Shown here piece by piece: positions 54,896 through 62,207 of a DNA stretch of 64,000 nucleotides (the stretch's first letter is position 1; the number at the start of each line of letters is the position of its first letter). Source of the DNA: Myxococcales bacterium (GTDB taxonomy: Bacteria; Myxococcota_A; Polyangia; Haliangiales; Haliangiaceae); contig JADKKI010000007.1 in NCBI GenBank assembly GCA_016720595.1, forward strand, positions 323,387 through 387,386, read 5' to 3'. The notes below the pieces were generated by a model. It was not told the DNA's origin. It did not search any database and worked only from the letters and a program-made list of their open reading frames with translations. The position numbers and the translations under genes were made by a program.

Positions 54896-56170
54896 ATGTC
54901 GATCCAGAAGAGTCAGGCGATCTTCGAGCGAGCCAAGGCGATCATTCCGGGCGGTGTCAACTCACCCGTCCGTGCCTGCCGATCGGTGGGCGTGGACCCG
55001 GTGTTCATCGCGCAGGGCGATGGCTCGTCGGTCTGGGACGCGGATGGCAACAAGTACCTCGACCTGATCGGGAGCTGGGGCCCGCTGATCCTCGGCCACG
55101 GACACCCCGAGATCCTCGACACGATCAAGGACTCGCTGTCGATGGGCACCACGTTCGGTGCCCCGACCGAGATCGAGGTGAAGTTCGCGGAGACGTTGCG
55201 CGCCGCCGTGCCGTCGATGGAGATGATCCGCGCGGTGTCCTCGGGCACCGAGGCCACGATGTCGGCGCTGCGCCTCGCGCGCGGGTTCACCGGCCGGGCG
55301 AAGATCATCAAGGCGGATGGCGGCTATCACGGCCACGCGGACTGCCTGCTGGTGGCCGCCGGCTCCGGCGCCGCCACGCTCGGGATCCCGGGCTCGGCCG
55401 GCGTTCCAGAGGGTGCCGCTCGCGACACCATCGTGGTGCCGTACAACGATCTCCCGAGCGTCGAGCGGGCGCTCGCCGGTGGCGATGTCGCGGCGCTGAT
55501 CATCGAGCCGGTGGCCGGCAACATGGGGCTCGTGATCCCCAAGCCGGGGTACCTCGAGGGTCTGCGCGAGCTGACCAAGAAGCACGGCACGGTGCTGATC
55601 TTCGACGAGGTGATGACCGGCTTCCGGGTGGCGTTCGGTGGGGCTCAGGCGCGGTACGGGATCACCCCGGACCTGACGACCATCGGCAAGATCATCGGCG
55701 GCGGCCTCCCGGCTGCGGCGTTCGGCGGCCGGGCGGAGATCATGCAGAAGCTCGCGCCCCTCGGGCCGGTCTACCAGGCGGGCACGCTGAGCGGGAACCC
55801 GCTGGCGATGGCGGCCGGGCTCAAGGCGATGGAGATCCTGGCCCGGCCCCGGACCTACGAGCGGCTCGAGCAGCTCGGTCAGCGGCTGGGGGACGGCCTG
55901 CTGGCGGCCGCGACGGGAGCCGGGATCCCCGCGGTGATGAACCGGGTCGGCTCGATGCTGACCCTGTTCTTCGCGCCCGGGCCGATCACCGACTACGAGA
56001 CTGCGAAGACCTCCGATACCAAGCGGTTCGGGTCGTTCTTCCGCAACATGCGGGATCGTGGGGTGTTTCTGCCCCCGAGCCAGTTCGAGGCGATGTTCGT
56101 GAGCCTGGCCCACACCGACGAGGAGATCGACCAGATCATCGCGGCCGCCAAGGCGTCTGTCGTCGATTGA
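54896..56170 (+). CDS. hemL: Glutamate-1-semialdehyde 2,1-aminomutase
   Basis: ATG 54896 is preferred; a GTG two codons earlier is in frame. The roughly 424-residue PLP enzyme shows IPGGVNSPVRA, DADGNKYLDLIGSWGPLILGH, SSGTEATMSALRLARG, IIEPVAGNMG, IFDEVMTGFRV and the PLP lysine in TIGKIIGGGLP (Lys265). It makes 5-aminolevulinate in the C5 haem pathway. It reads toward the ATP synthase genes, 36 bases upstream of atpZ. Confidence 0.96.
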   Translation: MSIQKSQAIFERAKAIIPGGVNSPVRACRSVGVDPVFIAQGDGSSVWDADGNKYLDLIGSWGPLILGHGHPEILDTIKDSLSMGTTFGAPTEIEVKFAETLRAAVPSMEMIRAVSSGTEATMSALRLARGFTGRAKIIKADGGYHGHADCLLVAAGSGAATLGIPGSAGVPEGAARDTIVVPYNDLPSVERALAGGDVAALIIEPVAGNMGLVIPKPGYLEGLRELTKKHGTVLIFDEVMTGFRVAFGGAQARYGITPDLTTIGKIIGGGLPAAAFGGRAEIMQKLAPLGPVYQAGTLSGNPLAMAAGLKAMEILARPRTYERLEQLGQRLGDGLLAAATGAGIPAVMNRVGSMLTLFFAPGPITDYETAKTSDTKRFGSFFRNMRDRGVFLPPSQFEAMFVSLAHTDEEIDQIIAAAKASVVD

Positions 56171-56206
56171 CCCGGAAAAATCAGCGTGGTAGATGGGCGC
56201 CGCTAG

Positions 56207-56560
56207 ATGCAGACCGAGTCCTCCCAGCGCGGCGAAATGTCGCAGGATTCCGGCGGCGCTTCGCTGCATCCAGAGGTCGTGACCCACGGACGCAACCGGC
56301 GTAACGGGCGCGCGGCCGATCCCGCGGCCGGCAACGGCAAGCGCGCGTTCGATGCACTCGCGCAGAGCTCCGTGGGCCTCGAGCTCGGGCTCTCCGTGAT
56401 CATCGGCCTCTTGATCGGCTACGCCCTCGACTCGAAGTTCGAGACCGGCCCGTGGCTCATGCTCCTGTTCCTCGGCTTCGGCCTCGTCGCGGGGTTCCGC
56501 GGCGTGCTGCGAGCGGTGGGCCGTGCCGAGCGCTCGGCGGAGGCCGAGAACCGTGGCTAG
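56207..56560 (+). CDS. atpZ: AtpZ/AtpI-like ATP synthase accessory protein
   Basis: The 117 residues have a polar N-terminus (starts possible at 56207 or 56237), then two membrane helices in SSVGLELGLSVIIGLLIGYALD and FETGPWLMLLFLGFGLVAGFRGV, the signature of the AtpZ family found at the head of F-type ATP synthase operons. Family members help assembly of the c-ring or magnesium supply. Its stop overlaps the start of the next gene. Confidence 0.82.
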   Translation: MQTESSQRGEMSQDSGGASLHPEVVTHGRNRRNGRAADPAAGNGKRAFDALAQSSVGLELGLSVIIGLLIGYALDSKFETGPWLMLLFLGFGLVAGFRGVLRAVGRAERSAEAENRG

Positions 56561-56972
56561 CCCGAGCATCCACCGCATCGAGCGGCTCAACTACGCCATC
56601 GCGATCATCGCGGTGGTGATCGGCCTGGTCGTCACGCAGAACCGGCCGATCGTGCTCGGCCTGATGCTCGGCGCCGGCCTCACCTGCCTGAACTTCTATG
56701 CCCTTCGCCGCCTCGTGGTGAAGTGGACCGCCGAGGCCGCCTCCGGCAAGGGCGGCAACGCCTCGCTGCTGATGCTCCCGAAGATGGTCGGCCTGATGGG
56801 CGCCGTCGCGGTGGCCGTGTTGTTCCTCCCGATCGACGTGATCGCCTTCGCGATCGGCTACTCGATCTTCATCCTCTCGATCGTGATCGAGACGGCCTTC
56901 AGCGCGTTCCGGGTCACGCCCGGCACGCAGGACCCCACACAGGATCCAACGAGCGAGCACGACCATGGGTGA
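56553..56972 (+). CDS. atpI: ATP synthase protein I
   Basis: The GTG at 56553 overlaps atpZ by eight bases. The 139 residues contain four hydrophobic segments (YAIAIIAVVIGLVVTQNRP, IVLGLMLGAGLTCLNFYALRR, MLPKMVGLMGAVAVAVLFL, VIAFAIGYSIFILSIVIE), as in the ATP synthase subunit I family. The tail is low-complexity and acidic. It assists c-ring assembly. It overlaps atpB by eight bases. Confidence 0.8.
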   Translation: MASPSIHRIERLNYAIAIIAVVIGLVVTQNRPIVLGLMLGAGLTCLNFYALRRLVVKWTAEAASGKGGNASLLMLPKMVGLMGAVAVAVLFLPIDVIAFAIGYSIFILSIVIETAFSAFRVTPGTQDPTQDPTSEHDHG

Positions 56973-57738
56973 ACACGGAACATGGTTTGACTACCTGAAC
57001 CGCTTCTCGTGGTGGCAGAAGTTCGACCACTGGGCGCAGGGCGTCCTCGGTCGCAAGGCCGGCCTCAAGATGTTCGCGACGGGCTGGACCCTCACGCACG
57101 TCCTCATCACGCTGGTCGTGGTGGCGTTCGTGACCTGGGGCGCCCTCGCCTTCTTCAAGGGGACCAAGAGCGCGGACAAGGGGATCGTCCCGCCGCGCAC
57201 GATGAACCTGCGCAACTTCTTCGAGTACATGGCCGAGAGCGTCTACGGCCTGGTCGAAGGCGCGATGGGCGAGAAGCACGCGGCGCGGTTCTTCCCGCTG
57301 ATCGGCGCGCTGTTCATGTTCATCCTGTTCAACAACCTGTTCGCGCTGATCCCCGGGTTCGGCGCGCCCACGGACACGCTCAAGACCAACGTCGGCATCG
57401 CCCTCGCGGTGTTCCTGCTCACGCACTTCTACGGCGTCAAGGAGCACGGGCTGGCGTACTTCAAGCACTTCCTGGGACCGAGCCCCGCGCTGATCCCGCT
57501 GATGCTGCCGATCGAGATCATCAGCCACATCGCGCGGCCGCTGTCGCTGTCGATCCGGCTGATGGGCAACATGATGGCCGACCACAAGGTCGTCATGTCG
57601 TTCTTCGCGCTGGTGCCGGTCCTGGTGCCGCTGCCGTTCCTGCTGCTCGGCCTCCTCGTCTGCGGCATCCAGGCCCTCGTGTTCTGCACCCTGGCGATGG
57701 TCTACATCGGCATGGCGATCGAGCACGAAGAGCACTGA
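56965..57738 (+). CDS. atpB: ATP synthase F0 subunit a
   Basis: Starts at ATG 56965. The 257-residue membrane protein has the conserved subunit-a helices LFMFILFNNLFALIPGF and EIISHIARPLSLSIRLMGNM, the second including the essential arginine before LMGN, and ends with LVFCTLAMVYIGMAIE. With the c-ring it forms the ion pathway of ATP synthase. A 91-base gap containing no gene separates it from atpE. Confidence 0.95.
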   Translation: MGEHGTWFDYLNRFSWWQKFDHWAQGVLGRKAGLKMFATGWTLTHVLITLVVVAFVTWGALAFFKGTKSADKGIVPPRTMNLRNFFEYMAESVYGLVEGAMGEKHAARFFPLIGALFMFILFNNLFALIPGFGAPTDTLKTNVGIALAVFLLTHFYGVKEHGLAYFKHFLGPSPALIPLMLPIEIISHIARPLSLSIRLMGNMMADHKVVMSFFALVPVLVPLPFLLLGLLVCGIQALVFCTLAMVYIGMAIEHEEH

Positions 57739-57829
57739 ATTTTAGACCTCTCGCCTTTACCCATCCTCGAAAAAACGTTACCCACCACCGACCAGCGCCC
57801 CCGCGCGACCCACCCAAGGAGAACCAGTC

Positions 57830-58186
57830 ATGAAGCGCACCAGCAAGATCGTCTTCTCGAGCATCACCTCGCTCCTCATCCTCGTCGTGTTCAGCGGCCT
57901 TGCGTTCGCGCAGGGCGGTGAGGCCGAGGCCATCAAGACCCAGGGCCTCGCCTCGAACTACGGCCTGATCGCCCTCGCTGCCGGTCTCGGCATCGGCATC
58001 GCCGCGCTCGGTGGTGGCATCGGCCAGGGCCGCGCCGCCGCGGCCGCCCTCGATGGCATCGCTCGCAACCCCGGCGCTGCCGGCCAGATCCGCGGCCCGA
58101 TGATTCTCGGCCTCGCGCTCATCGAGTCGCTCGTCATCTACGCGCTCATCATCTCGCTCCTCCTCGTCCTCAAGGTCGGGGCGTAG
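57830..58186 (+). CDS. atpE: ATP synthase F0 subunit c with N-terminal signal sequence
   Basis: The ATG at 57830 follows AAGGAG. The first 27 residues ([20 protein letters not shown] ending GLAFA) look like a cleavable signal. The mature hairpin has the glycine helix [20 protein letters not shown], the polar loop ARNP and the ion-binding glutamate in [11 protein letters not shown]. The total is 118 residues against about 75-90 for an ordinary c subunit. A strong terminator follows, so F0 b and all F1 subunits must be encoded elsewhere. Confidence 0.94.
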   Translation: MKRTSKIVFSSITSLLILVVFSGLAFAQGGEAEAIKTQGLASNYGLIALAAGLGIGIAALGGGIGQGRAAAAALDGIARNPGAAGQIRGPMILGLALIESLVIYALIISLLLVLKVGA

Positions 58187-58214
58187 TAACTCTGGGTCGC
58201 TAACGGGCACTGAG

Positions 58215-58243
58215 GGCCTGGAGGGCAACCTCCGGGCCTTTTT
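58215..58243 (+). terminator. Intrinsic terminator after atpE
   Basis: GGCCTGGAGG (58215-58224) and CCTCCGGGCC (58229-58238) pair over 10 bp with one G/U and a GCAA tetraloop, immediately followed by five Ts (58239-58243). A textbook rho-independent terminator. Confidence 0.88.
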
Positions 58244-58286
58244 GCGTTTTCGGGGACCGTGTGGGACCCTTGGAGGACCGAGCAAC

Positions 58287-58790
58287 ATGTCCGACGACGA
58301 GGCAAAGCCAGACCTGGATCTGAAGGGCAAGTCGACGCTCGAGATCCTCGCAGCGATCGATATGTTCAGCGGCCTCCCCGCGACCCACCTCCGCCGGGTC
58401 GTCGATATCGGCGTGGAAGAACAGTACAAGTCGAGCGCGACGATCTTCGCGGAGGGCTCTCCGGGCGACAAGTTCTACCTGATCGTCGAGGGCGCGGTCC
58501 GGATCAGCCGCATCGTCCCCGGCATGGGTGAAGAGGCCCTCGCGGTGCTGCGGCCCGGCGCGTACTTCGGCGAGATGTCGCTGATCGACGACGCCCCCCG
58601 CTCCGCCACCGCGATGTGCCACGAGAAGTGTCGGCTGTTCGTGGTCAACCGGAAGGACCTCGAGGACCTCCTGTTCGTCGACCGCGACCTCGCGTACGAG
58701 CTGCTGTGGAACTGGGTCCGCACCTTGTCCCGGCGCCTGCGCGCGACCAACGACAAGATGACGTTCCTCGCGACCACGTCGAAGTTCTGA
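58287..58790 (+). CDS. Cyclic-nucleotide-binding domain protein, 167 aa
   Basis: Starts at ATG 58287 with GGAGGA nine bases upstream. The single cNMP-binding domain (about 18-140) has IFAEGSPGDKFYLIVEGAVRI and the phosphate-binding cassette YFGEMSLIDDAPRSATAM, with the conserved Glu and Arg. No DNA-binding helix-turn-helix follows; the C-terminus is a short helix. It may sense cAMP or c-di-GMP and act by protein contact. The exported-protein gene begins two bases after its stop. Confidence 0.87.
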   Translation: MSDDEAKPDLDLKGKSTLEILAAIDMFSGLPATHLRRVVDIGVEEQYKSSATIFAEGSPGDKFYLIVEGAVRISRIVPGMGEEALAVLRPGAYFGEMSLIDDAPRSATAMCHEKCRLFVVNRKDLEDLLFVDRDLAYELLWNWVRTLSRRLRATNDKMTFLATTSKF

Positions 58791-58792
58791 TC

Positions 58793-59377
58793 ATGCGGCC
58801 GGGCTTGCTGATCGTGGCGCCGATCGCGCTCGTAGCAGTCCTCACCATCGGGCCCGCGCTCGTCAGTAACTCGGCACGAGTCGCGGCGGATCCGCTTCCG
58901 CCCGGCAGCCTCGGCATGACCGTGGGCCTGGTCTCCGGCACCGGCGCCGATGCGAAGAACCTCGGCTTCGGGTACCTGCTCGGTGGTCAAGCGACGTGGC
59001 AGCCGATGGACACCGAGCAGCGGGTCGGCTGGAGCGTCAAGTCGAACGTCCTGTTCGGGACGATGTACTCGGCCGACGCGGCCCGCATCAACGATCAGCT
59101 CCTCACCCTGCAGTTCGATCTGATGGTCGGGGTCAGGATCCGTCCGGGCGATGATCCGAGCCGCTATCTCACCGCGCGCGCCGGCGGCGCCCTGTTCCGC
59201 GCGAATCAGGTGATCCCGCCGCAGATGTACCGCGCGTTCGCGGGCGGCGTGGCGAGCGTGGGGGTCGATCAGTACATCTCGGGCTGGATGCTCAACGTCG
59301 ACGTCCGGTACGGCCTGATCGGTACGGGGCCCAGCGAGCTCGGCCTCGTGATCGGCTTCACGAAGACCGGGCCCTGA
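58793..59377 (+). CDS. Exported outer-membrane-like protein, 194 aa
   Basis: Starts at ATG 58793 with a signal peptide (MRPGLLIVAPIALVAVLTIG ... ARVAA). The mature part is beta-rich with repeated amphipathic strands (RVGWSVKSNVLFGTMY, LLTLQFDLMVGVRIRP, YLTARAGGALFRANQ, LNVDVRYGLIGTGPSELGLV), suggesting a small eight-strand barrel. No named family is recognised. It is probably co-transcribed with the cNMP-binding protein. Confidence 0.65.
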   Translation: MRPGLLIVAPIALVAVLTIGPALVSNSARVAADPLPPGSLGMTVGLVSGTGADAKNLGFGYLLGGQATWQPMDTEQRVGWSVKSNVLFGTMYSADAARINDQLLTLQFDLMVGVRIRPGDDPSRYLTARAGGALFRANQVIPPQMYRAFAGGVASVGVDQYISGWMLNVDVRYGLIGTGPSELGLVIGFTKTGP

Positions 59378-59418
59378 TCCCCGAACACCACACGCGAGAC
59401 CGCCGCGAAACCACCACG

Positions 59419-59943
59419 ATGCCCGCGATCACCACCGAGCGACTCCGCCTGGTCCCGATCACCCTCGAGGCGATCGAGGCGGTCCTCGATCATGACAAGG
59501 CCCGCGCGGAGGCGGCCGTCGGTGCGCAGTTCCCCGATGCCTGGCCCAACGATGATCTGGTGGCGCTCGGCTTCCCGTTCTCTCGCGCGGCACTACGCGC
59601 GGCCCCGGAGATCCGGCTGTGGGGCGACTCGCTCGTGCTGCTCAAGGACGAGCCGCGCGTGGTGGGCAGCGTGGTGTTCCACGGGCACCCGGCGGATGGC
59701 GTGGCCGAGGTCGCGTACTCGATCGAGGAGTCCTCGCGGTGCCGCGGGTTCGCCGTCGAGGCGGTGGCCGCGTGCGTGGAGTGGGCCCTCTCCCACCCCA
59801 CCATCCGCGCGGTGCAGGCGACGACGTTCCCGTGGCACGTGGCCTCGCTCGGCGTGATCCGCCGGATCGGCATGGTCCACATCGGCGAGCGCGATCACGA
59901 CAGCCTGGGCGAGCTGCTCGTGTTCGAGCGCCGAAAGCCCTAG
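59419..59943 (+). CDS. GNAT-family acetyltransferase (RimJ/RimL-like)
   Basis: The 174 residues begin MPAITTERLRLVPITLEAIE, the RimJ/RimL-type start. They include VVGSVVFHGHPADGVAEVAYSI, the acetyl-CoA region SSRCRGFAVEAVAACVEWAL and HVASLGVIRRIGMVHIG. It probably acetylates an amino group of a protein or small molecule using acetyl-CoA. Its 3' end overlaps the convergent gene by four bases. Confidence 0.87.
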   Translation: MPAITTERLRLVPITLEAIEAVLDHDKARAEAAVGAQFPDAWPNDDLVALGFPFSRAALRAAPEIRLWGDSLVLLKDEPRVVGSVVFHGHPADGVAEVAYSIEESSRCRGFAVEAVAACVEWALSHPTIRAVQATTFPWHVASLGVIRRIGMVHIGERDHDSLGELLVFERRKP

Positions 59944-60692
59944 CCGCGCCCGGCCAGGCTCGCGATCGCCGCTTCGAACAGCGCGTCGTCGACGACGAAC
60001 GATCTGCCGCCGGGTGCCGAGAGGGTGCGTCCACGGAACGAGGCGCAGAGGTTGGCGGCATCGATCGGTGCGTGCAGCTCGTGCGTGAAGGCCTCCCACA
60101 TCGGTCCGCCGCCAGCGGCCAGCTCGCGGAGCAGCTGTGGACCGAGCAAGGCGACATTCTCGAGCTTGGGCAGCGGAAGCGCGCGATCGAGCGCGGTGAG
60201 GAACTGGGTCCCGACGAGGAGCGGGCTCAACGCGCCAGCCGTGTCGTCCACGAGCCGCTGACACGCATCGATGTAGAACGGCAGGAAGCTCGCTCCTCGT
60301 TCGAACGCGCACACGCAGTTGTTCACCCGCTGACTGATCTCGACGGTGGCGCCCGTGAGCTCCAGCCAGACCTCCCTGCACAGGTAGAACTCACGCGCGC
60401 GGGGAAGGACCAGCCGCGCCGGCGCACACACGAACACGTCCGCATCGAACCACACGGCGCGCTGGAAGCCCTCCTCGAGCAGCTCGCGCGCGACGATCAG
60501 CCGACCGAGATCCGCGAGCAGCTGCTTGGAGTGGGCGGTGCGCTGGCGATAGCGAGTGGGGAGCCGATCGAACAGCTCGTCGCCGAGAAATCGATAGCGA
60601 TAGCCCTGCTGGTCGGCCCAGGCCTCGACCGACGCGAGGCAGCGCCCGATCCACGCGGGCACGTCGTCGCGCCGGTACGACTGGAAAACCAC
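59940..60692 (-). CDS. Putative GT-A-type glycosyltransferase, 250 aa
   Basis: The start at 60692 gives MVFQSYRRDDVPAWIGRCLA. A segment RYRFLGDELFDRLP and the putative DxD motif in AVWFDADVFVCAP near residue 80 fit a GT-A glycosyltransferase. Cysteines VNNCVCAFE and the end AIASLAGRG are otherwise undistinctive. There is no signal peptide or membrane helix. The donor sugar and acceptor are unknown. I am moderately sure of the fold from the DxD context alone. Confidence 0.6.
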   Translation of the reverse strand: MVFQSYRRDDVPAWIGRCLASVEAWADQQGYRYRFLGDELFDRLPTRYRQRTAHSKQLLADLGRLIVARELLEEGFQRAVWFDADVFVCAPARLVLPRAREFYLCREVWLELTGATVEISQRVNNCVCAFERGASFLPFYIDACQRLVDDTAGALSPLLVGTQFLTALDRALPLPKLENVALLGPQLLRELAAGGGPMWEAFTHELHAPIDAANLCASFRGRTLSAPGGRSFVVDDALFEAAIASLAGRG

Positions 60693-60756
60693 CGTGTCTG
60701 GGGCGGGCGCGATGGCCCGATTGTGCCACGGCCCGCGAAGCTGCTACCGTGGGGAG

Positions 60757-61671
60757 GTGAGTCGAAGTCGCTGGCTGTCGGGGGTGCTGTGGTCGACCAC
60801 GATCACGGCCACGGCCTGTGGCCGCCTCGGGTTCGACGAGCCGAGGACGACGTCGGCGCCTGTGGCTTCGGTGAACGCTTTGCTCGAGACGACGAGCGAG
60901 TGCGGGATCCTGACGCCCCCCGGCGTCGATCTGGTGATCAAGAACCTTGGCGACGAGGATCTCGAGGTGCTCGAGGCGACCCCGACCGGCGGCTTCGCCG
61001 TCGACGCGGTGCTACCGCTGGTGATCGCGCCCGGCGACGAGGTGCGCGTGGCGGTGCGCCCACCGGCCGCCGTGATCGGCACCGATCGCGGCGGGGACAT
61101 CCGGTCCGGGCAGCTGACGCTCGTCACCAATGATCCGGCCGCGACCGAGACCGTCGTCGAGCTGCAGACGACGATCCTCGGCGCGACCATCGCCGTCACG
61201 GACCTCGCGATGCAGCCCGTCACGTTGACCTTCGTGTCCGCGACGGGCGCCTGCCCTGCGCCGCAGCTGGTGAAGCTCGTCAACCTCGGTAACCTGCCCG
61301 TCACAGTCGACAATGCGGGGGGCTCGCTACACAACTGCGCCGGGTGGCGACGGGCCTCGCGACCGGCTTCCGGCCAGCACCGTACCGCTCGATCCGCCAG
61401 GGGTTCGCAGGTGGCGCGGGGCGACGATCAACAAGAGTTCGCAGGTTGGCGGTGCCCCGGGAGACGAACCGCCAAGAGTTCGCAGCTTGGCACTTCCGGG
61501 CCCCAGAGTTTGGGCGAGGCGACCCGCGCGAACTCCGCCAGGACCAGGCTCCGGGGGGGGGGGGGGGGTGGTGGTGCGTGGGTGGCTCCCGTGGGGTCGT
61601 GGTGTTGGTTCGCGTGGTGTTGCCAACCGGGGACGGGGGAGTCGTGTCCTGGGCGGGCTCGCGCAGGTTGA
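60757..61671 (+). CDS. ASH/choice-of-anchor-type lipoprotein, disrupted 3' end
   Basis: The GTG at 60757 gives a lipoprotein signal (MSRSRWLSGVLWSTTITATAC). Residues 30-185 form Ig-like strands (DLVIKNLGDEDLEVLEATPT, APGDEVRVAVRPP, LTLVTNDPAATETVVELQTT, LVKLVNLGNLPVTVDNAG) of the ASPM-SPD-2-Hydin type. After about 61317 the translation turns Arg/Ser/Gly-rich and runs into the repeat cluster and poly-G tract to 61671. A one-base gain in the G run at 61317-61322 would move the frame to ARYTTAPGGDGPRDRLPAST, so the true end is unclear. The 3' part overlaps moaC antisense. Confidence 0.55.
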   Translation: MSRSRWLSGVLWSTTITATACGRLGFDEPRTTSAPVASVNALLETTSECGILTPPGVDLVIKNLGDEDLEVLEATPTGGFAVDAVLPLVIAPGDEVRVAVRPPAAVIGTDRGGDIRSGQLTLVTNDPAATETVVELQTTILGATIAVTDLAMQPVTLTFVSATGACPAPQLVKLVNLGNLPVTVDNAGGSLHNCAGWRRASRPASGQHRTARSARGSQVARGDDQQEFAGWRCPGRRTAKSSQLGTSGPQSLGEATRANSARTRLRGGGGGGGAWVAPVGSWCWFAWCCQPGTGESCPGRARAG

Positions 61672-61765
61672 ACCTCTTGCGTCCTTGGCGTCCTGGCGCC
61701 CTTGGCGGTTCGTCCCGGGCGGAGTGCCAGCTTGGCGCACTTGCTGCGCCTTGGCGGTTCGGGGC
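61401..61765. repeat. Cluster of short direct and inverted repeats with a 16-G run
   Basis: CAAGAGTTCGCAG-G/C-TTGGC occurs at 61432-61450 and 61473-61491, with a partial copy near 61401-61415. CTTGGCGGTTCG occurs at 61701-61712 and 61750-61761. GACGAACCGCCAAG (61463-61476) is a perfect inverted copy of CTTGGCGGTTCGTC (61701-61714). CTTGGCG-type units recur between 61684 and 61706. A run of 16 G (61553-61568) lies between. This looks like an intergenic repeat family, not coding sequence. It fills the space where the two convergent genes should end. Confidence 0.7.
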
Positions 61766-62207
61766 GCGGGGCTTCTTCGAGCCGGATCTCGCCGATCACC
61801 ATGCCGCGATCGATCGCCTTGCACATGTCGTAGACCGTCAGCGCCGCGGCCGCGACCGCGGCGAGCGCCTCCATCTCCACGCCACTGCGATCGAACGCGC
61901 GGACCGTGGCGGTGATGTTCACGGCGCTCCCGACGACGCGGAGATCGAGATCGATCCCGGTGATCCGCAGCGGGTGACACAGCGGGATCCAGTCCGGGGT
62001 CCTCTTCGCGGCCTGGATCCCCGCGAGCCGGGCCACGCCGAGGACGTCGCCCTTGCCGATCTTGCCGGCGGCGACGGCCTTCGCGGTGGCCGGCAGCATC
62101 GTGATCGTTCCGGAGGCGATGCCCACCCGCTCGGTCTCGGGCTTCGCGCCAACGTCGACCATGCGGGCCGCGCCGGCGTCATCGAAGTGGGTGAGCCGCT
62201 TCTTCAC
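61428..62207 (-). CDS. moaC: Cyclic pyranopterin monophosphate synthase MoaC, C-terminus running into repeats
   Basis: The GTG at 62207 shares GTGA with the glmS stop. The first 155 residues are complete MoaC: MVDVGAKPETERVGIASGTI, GDVLGVARLAGIQAAKRTPD, WIPLCHPLRITGIDL and FDRSGVEMEALAAVAAAALT with TVYDMCKAIDRGMVIGEIRL. It makes cPMP for molybdenum cofactor. MoaC normally ends soon after this last motif. Here about 105 more residues (Arg/Pro-rich, then a poly-Pro stretch from the G run) are translated from the repeat cluster, so the natural stop seems to have been lost or displaced. The enzyme core should still fold. Confidence 0.9.
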   Translation of the reverse strand: MKKRLTHFDDAGAARMVDVGAKPETERVGIASGTITMLPATAKAVAAGKIGKGDVLGVARLAGIQAAKRTPDWIPLCHPLRITGIDLDLRVVGSAVNITATVRAFDRSGVEMEALAAVAAAALTVYDMCKAIDRGMVIGEIRLEEAPRPEPPRRSKCAKLALRPGRTAKGARTPRTQEVQPARARPGHDSPVPGWQHHANQHHDPTGATHAPPPPPPPRSLVLAEFARVASPKLWGPEVPSCELLAVRLPGHRQPANSC

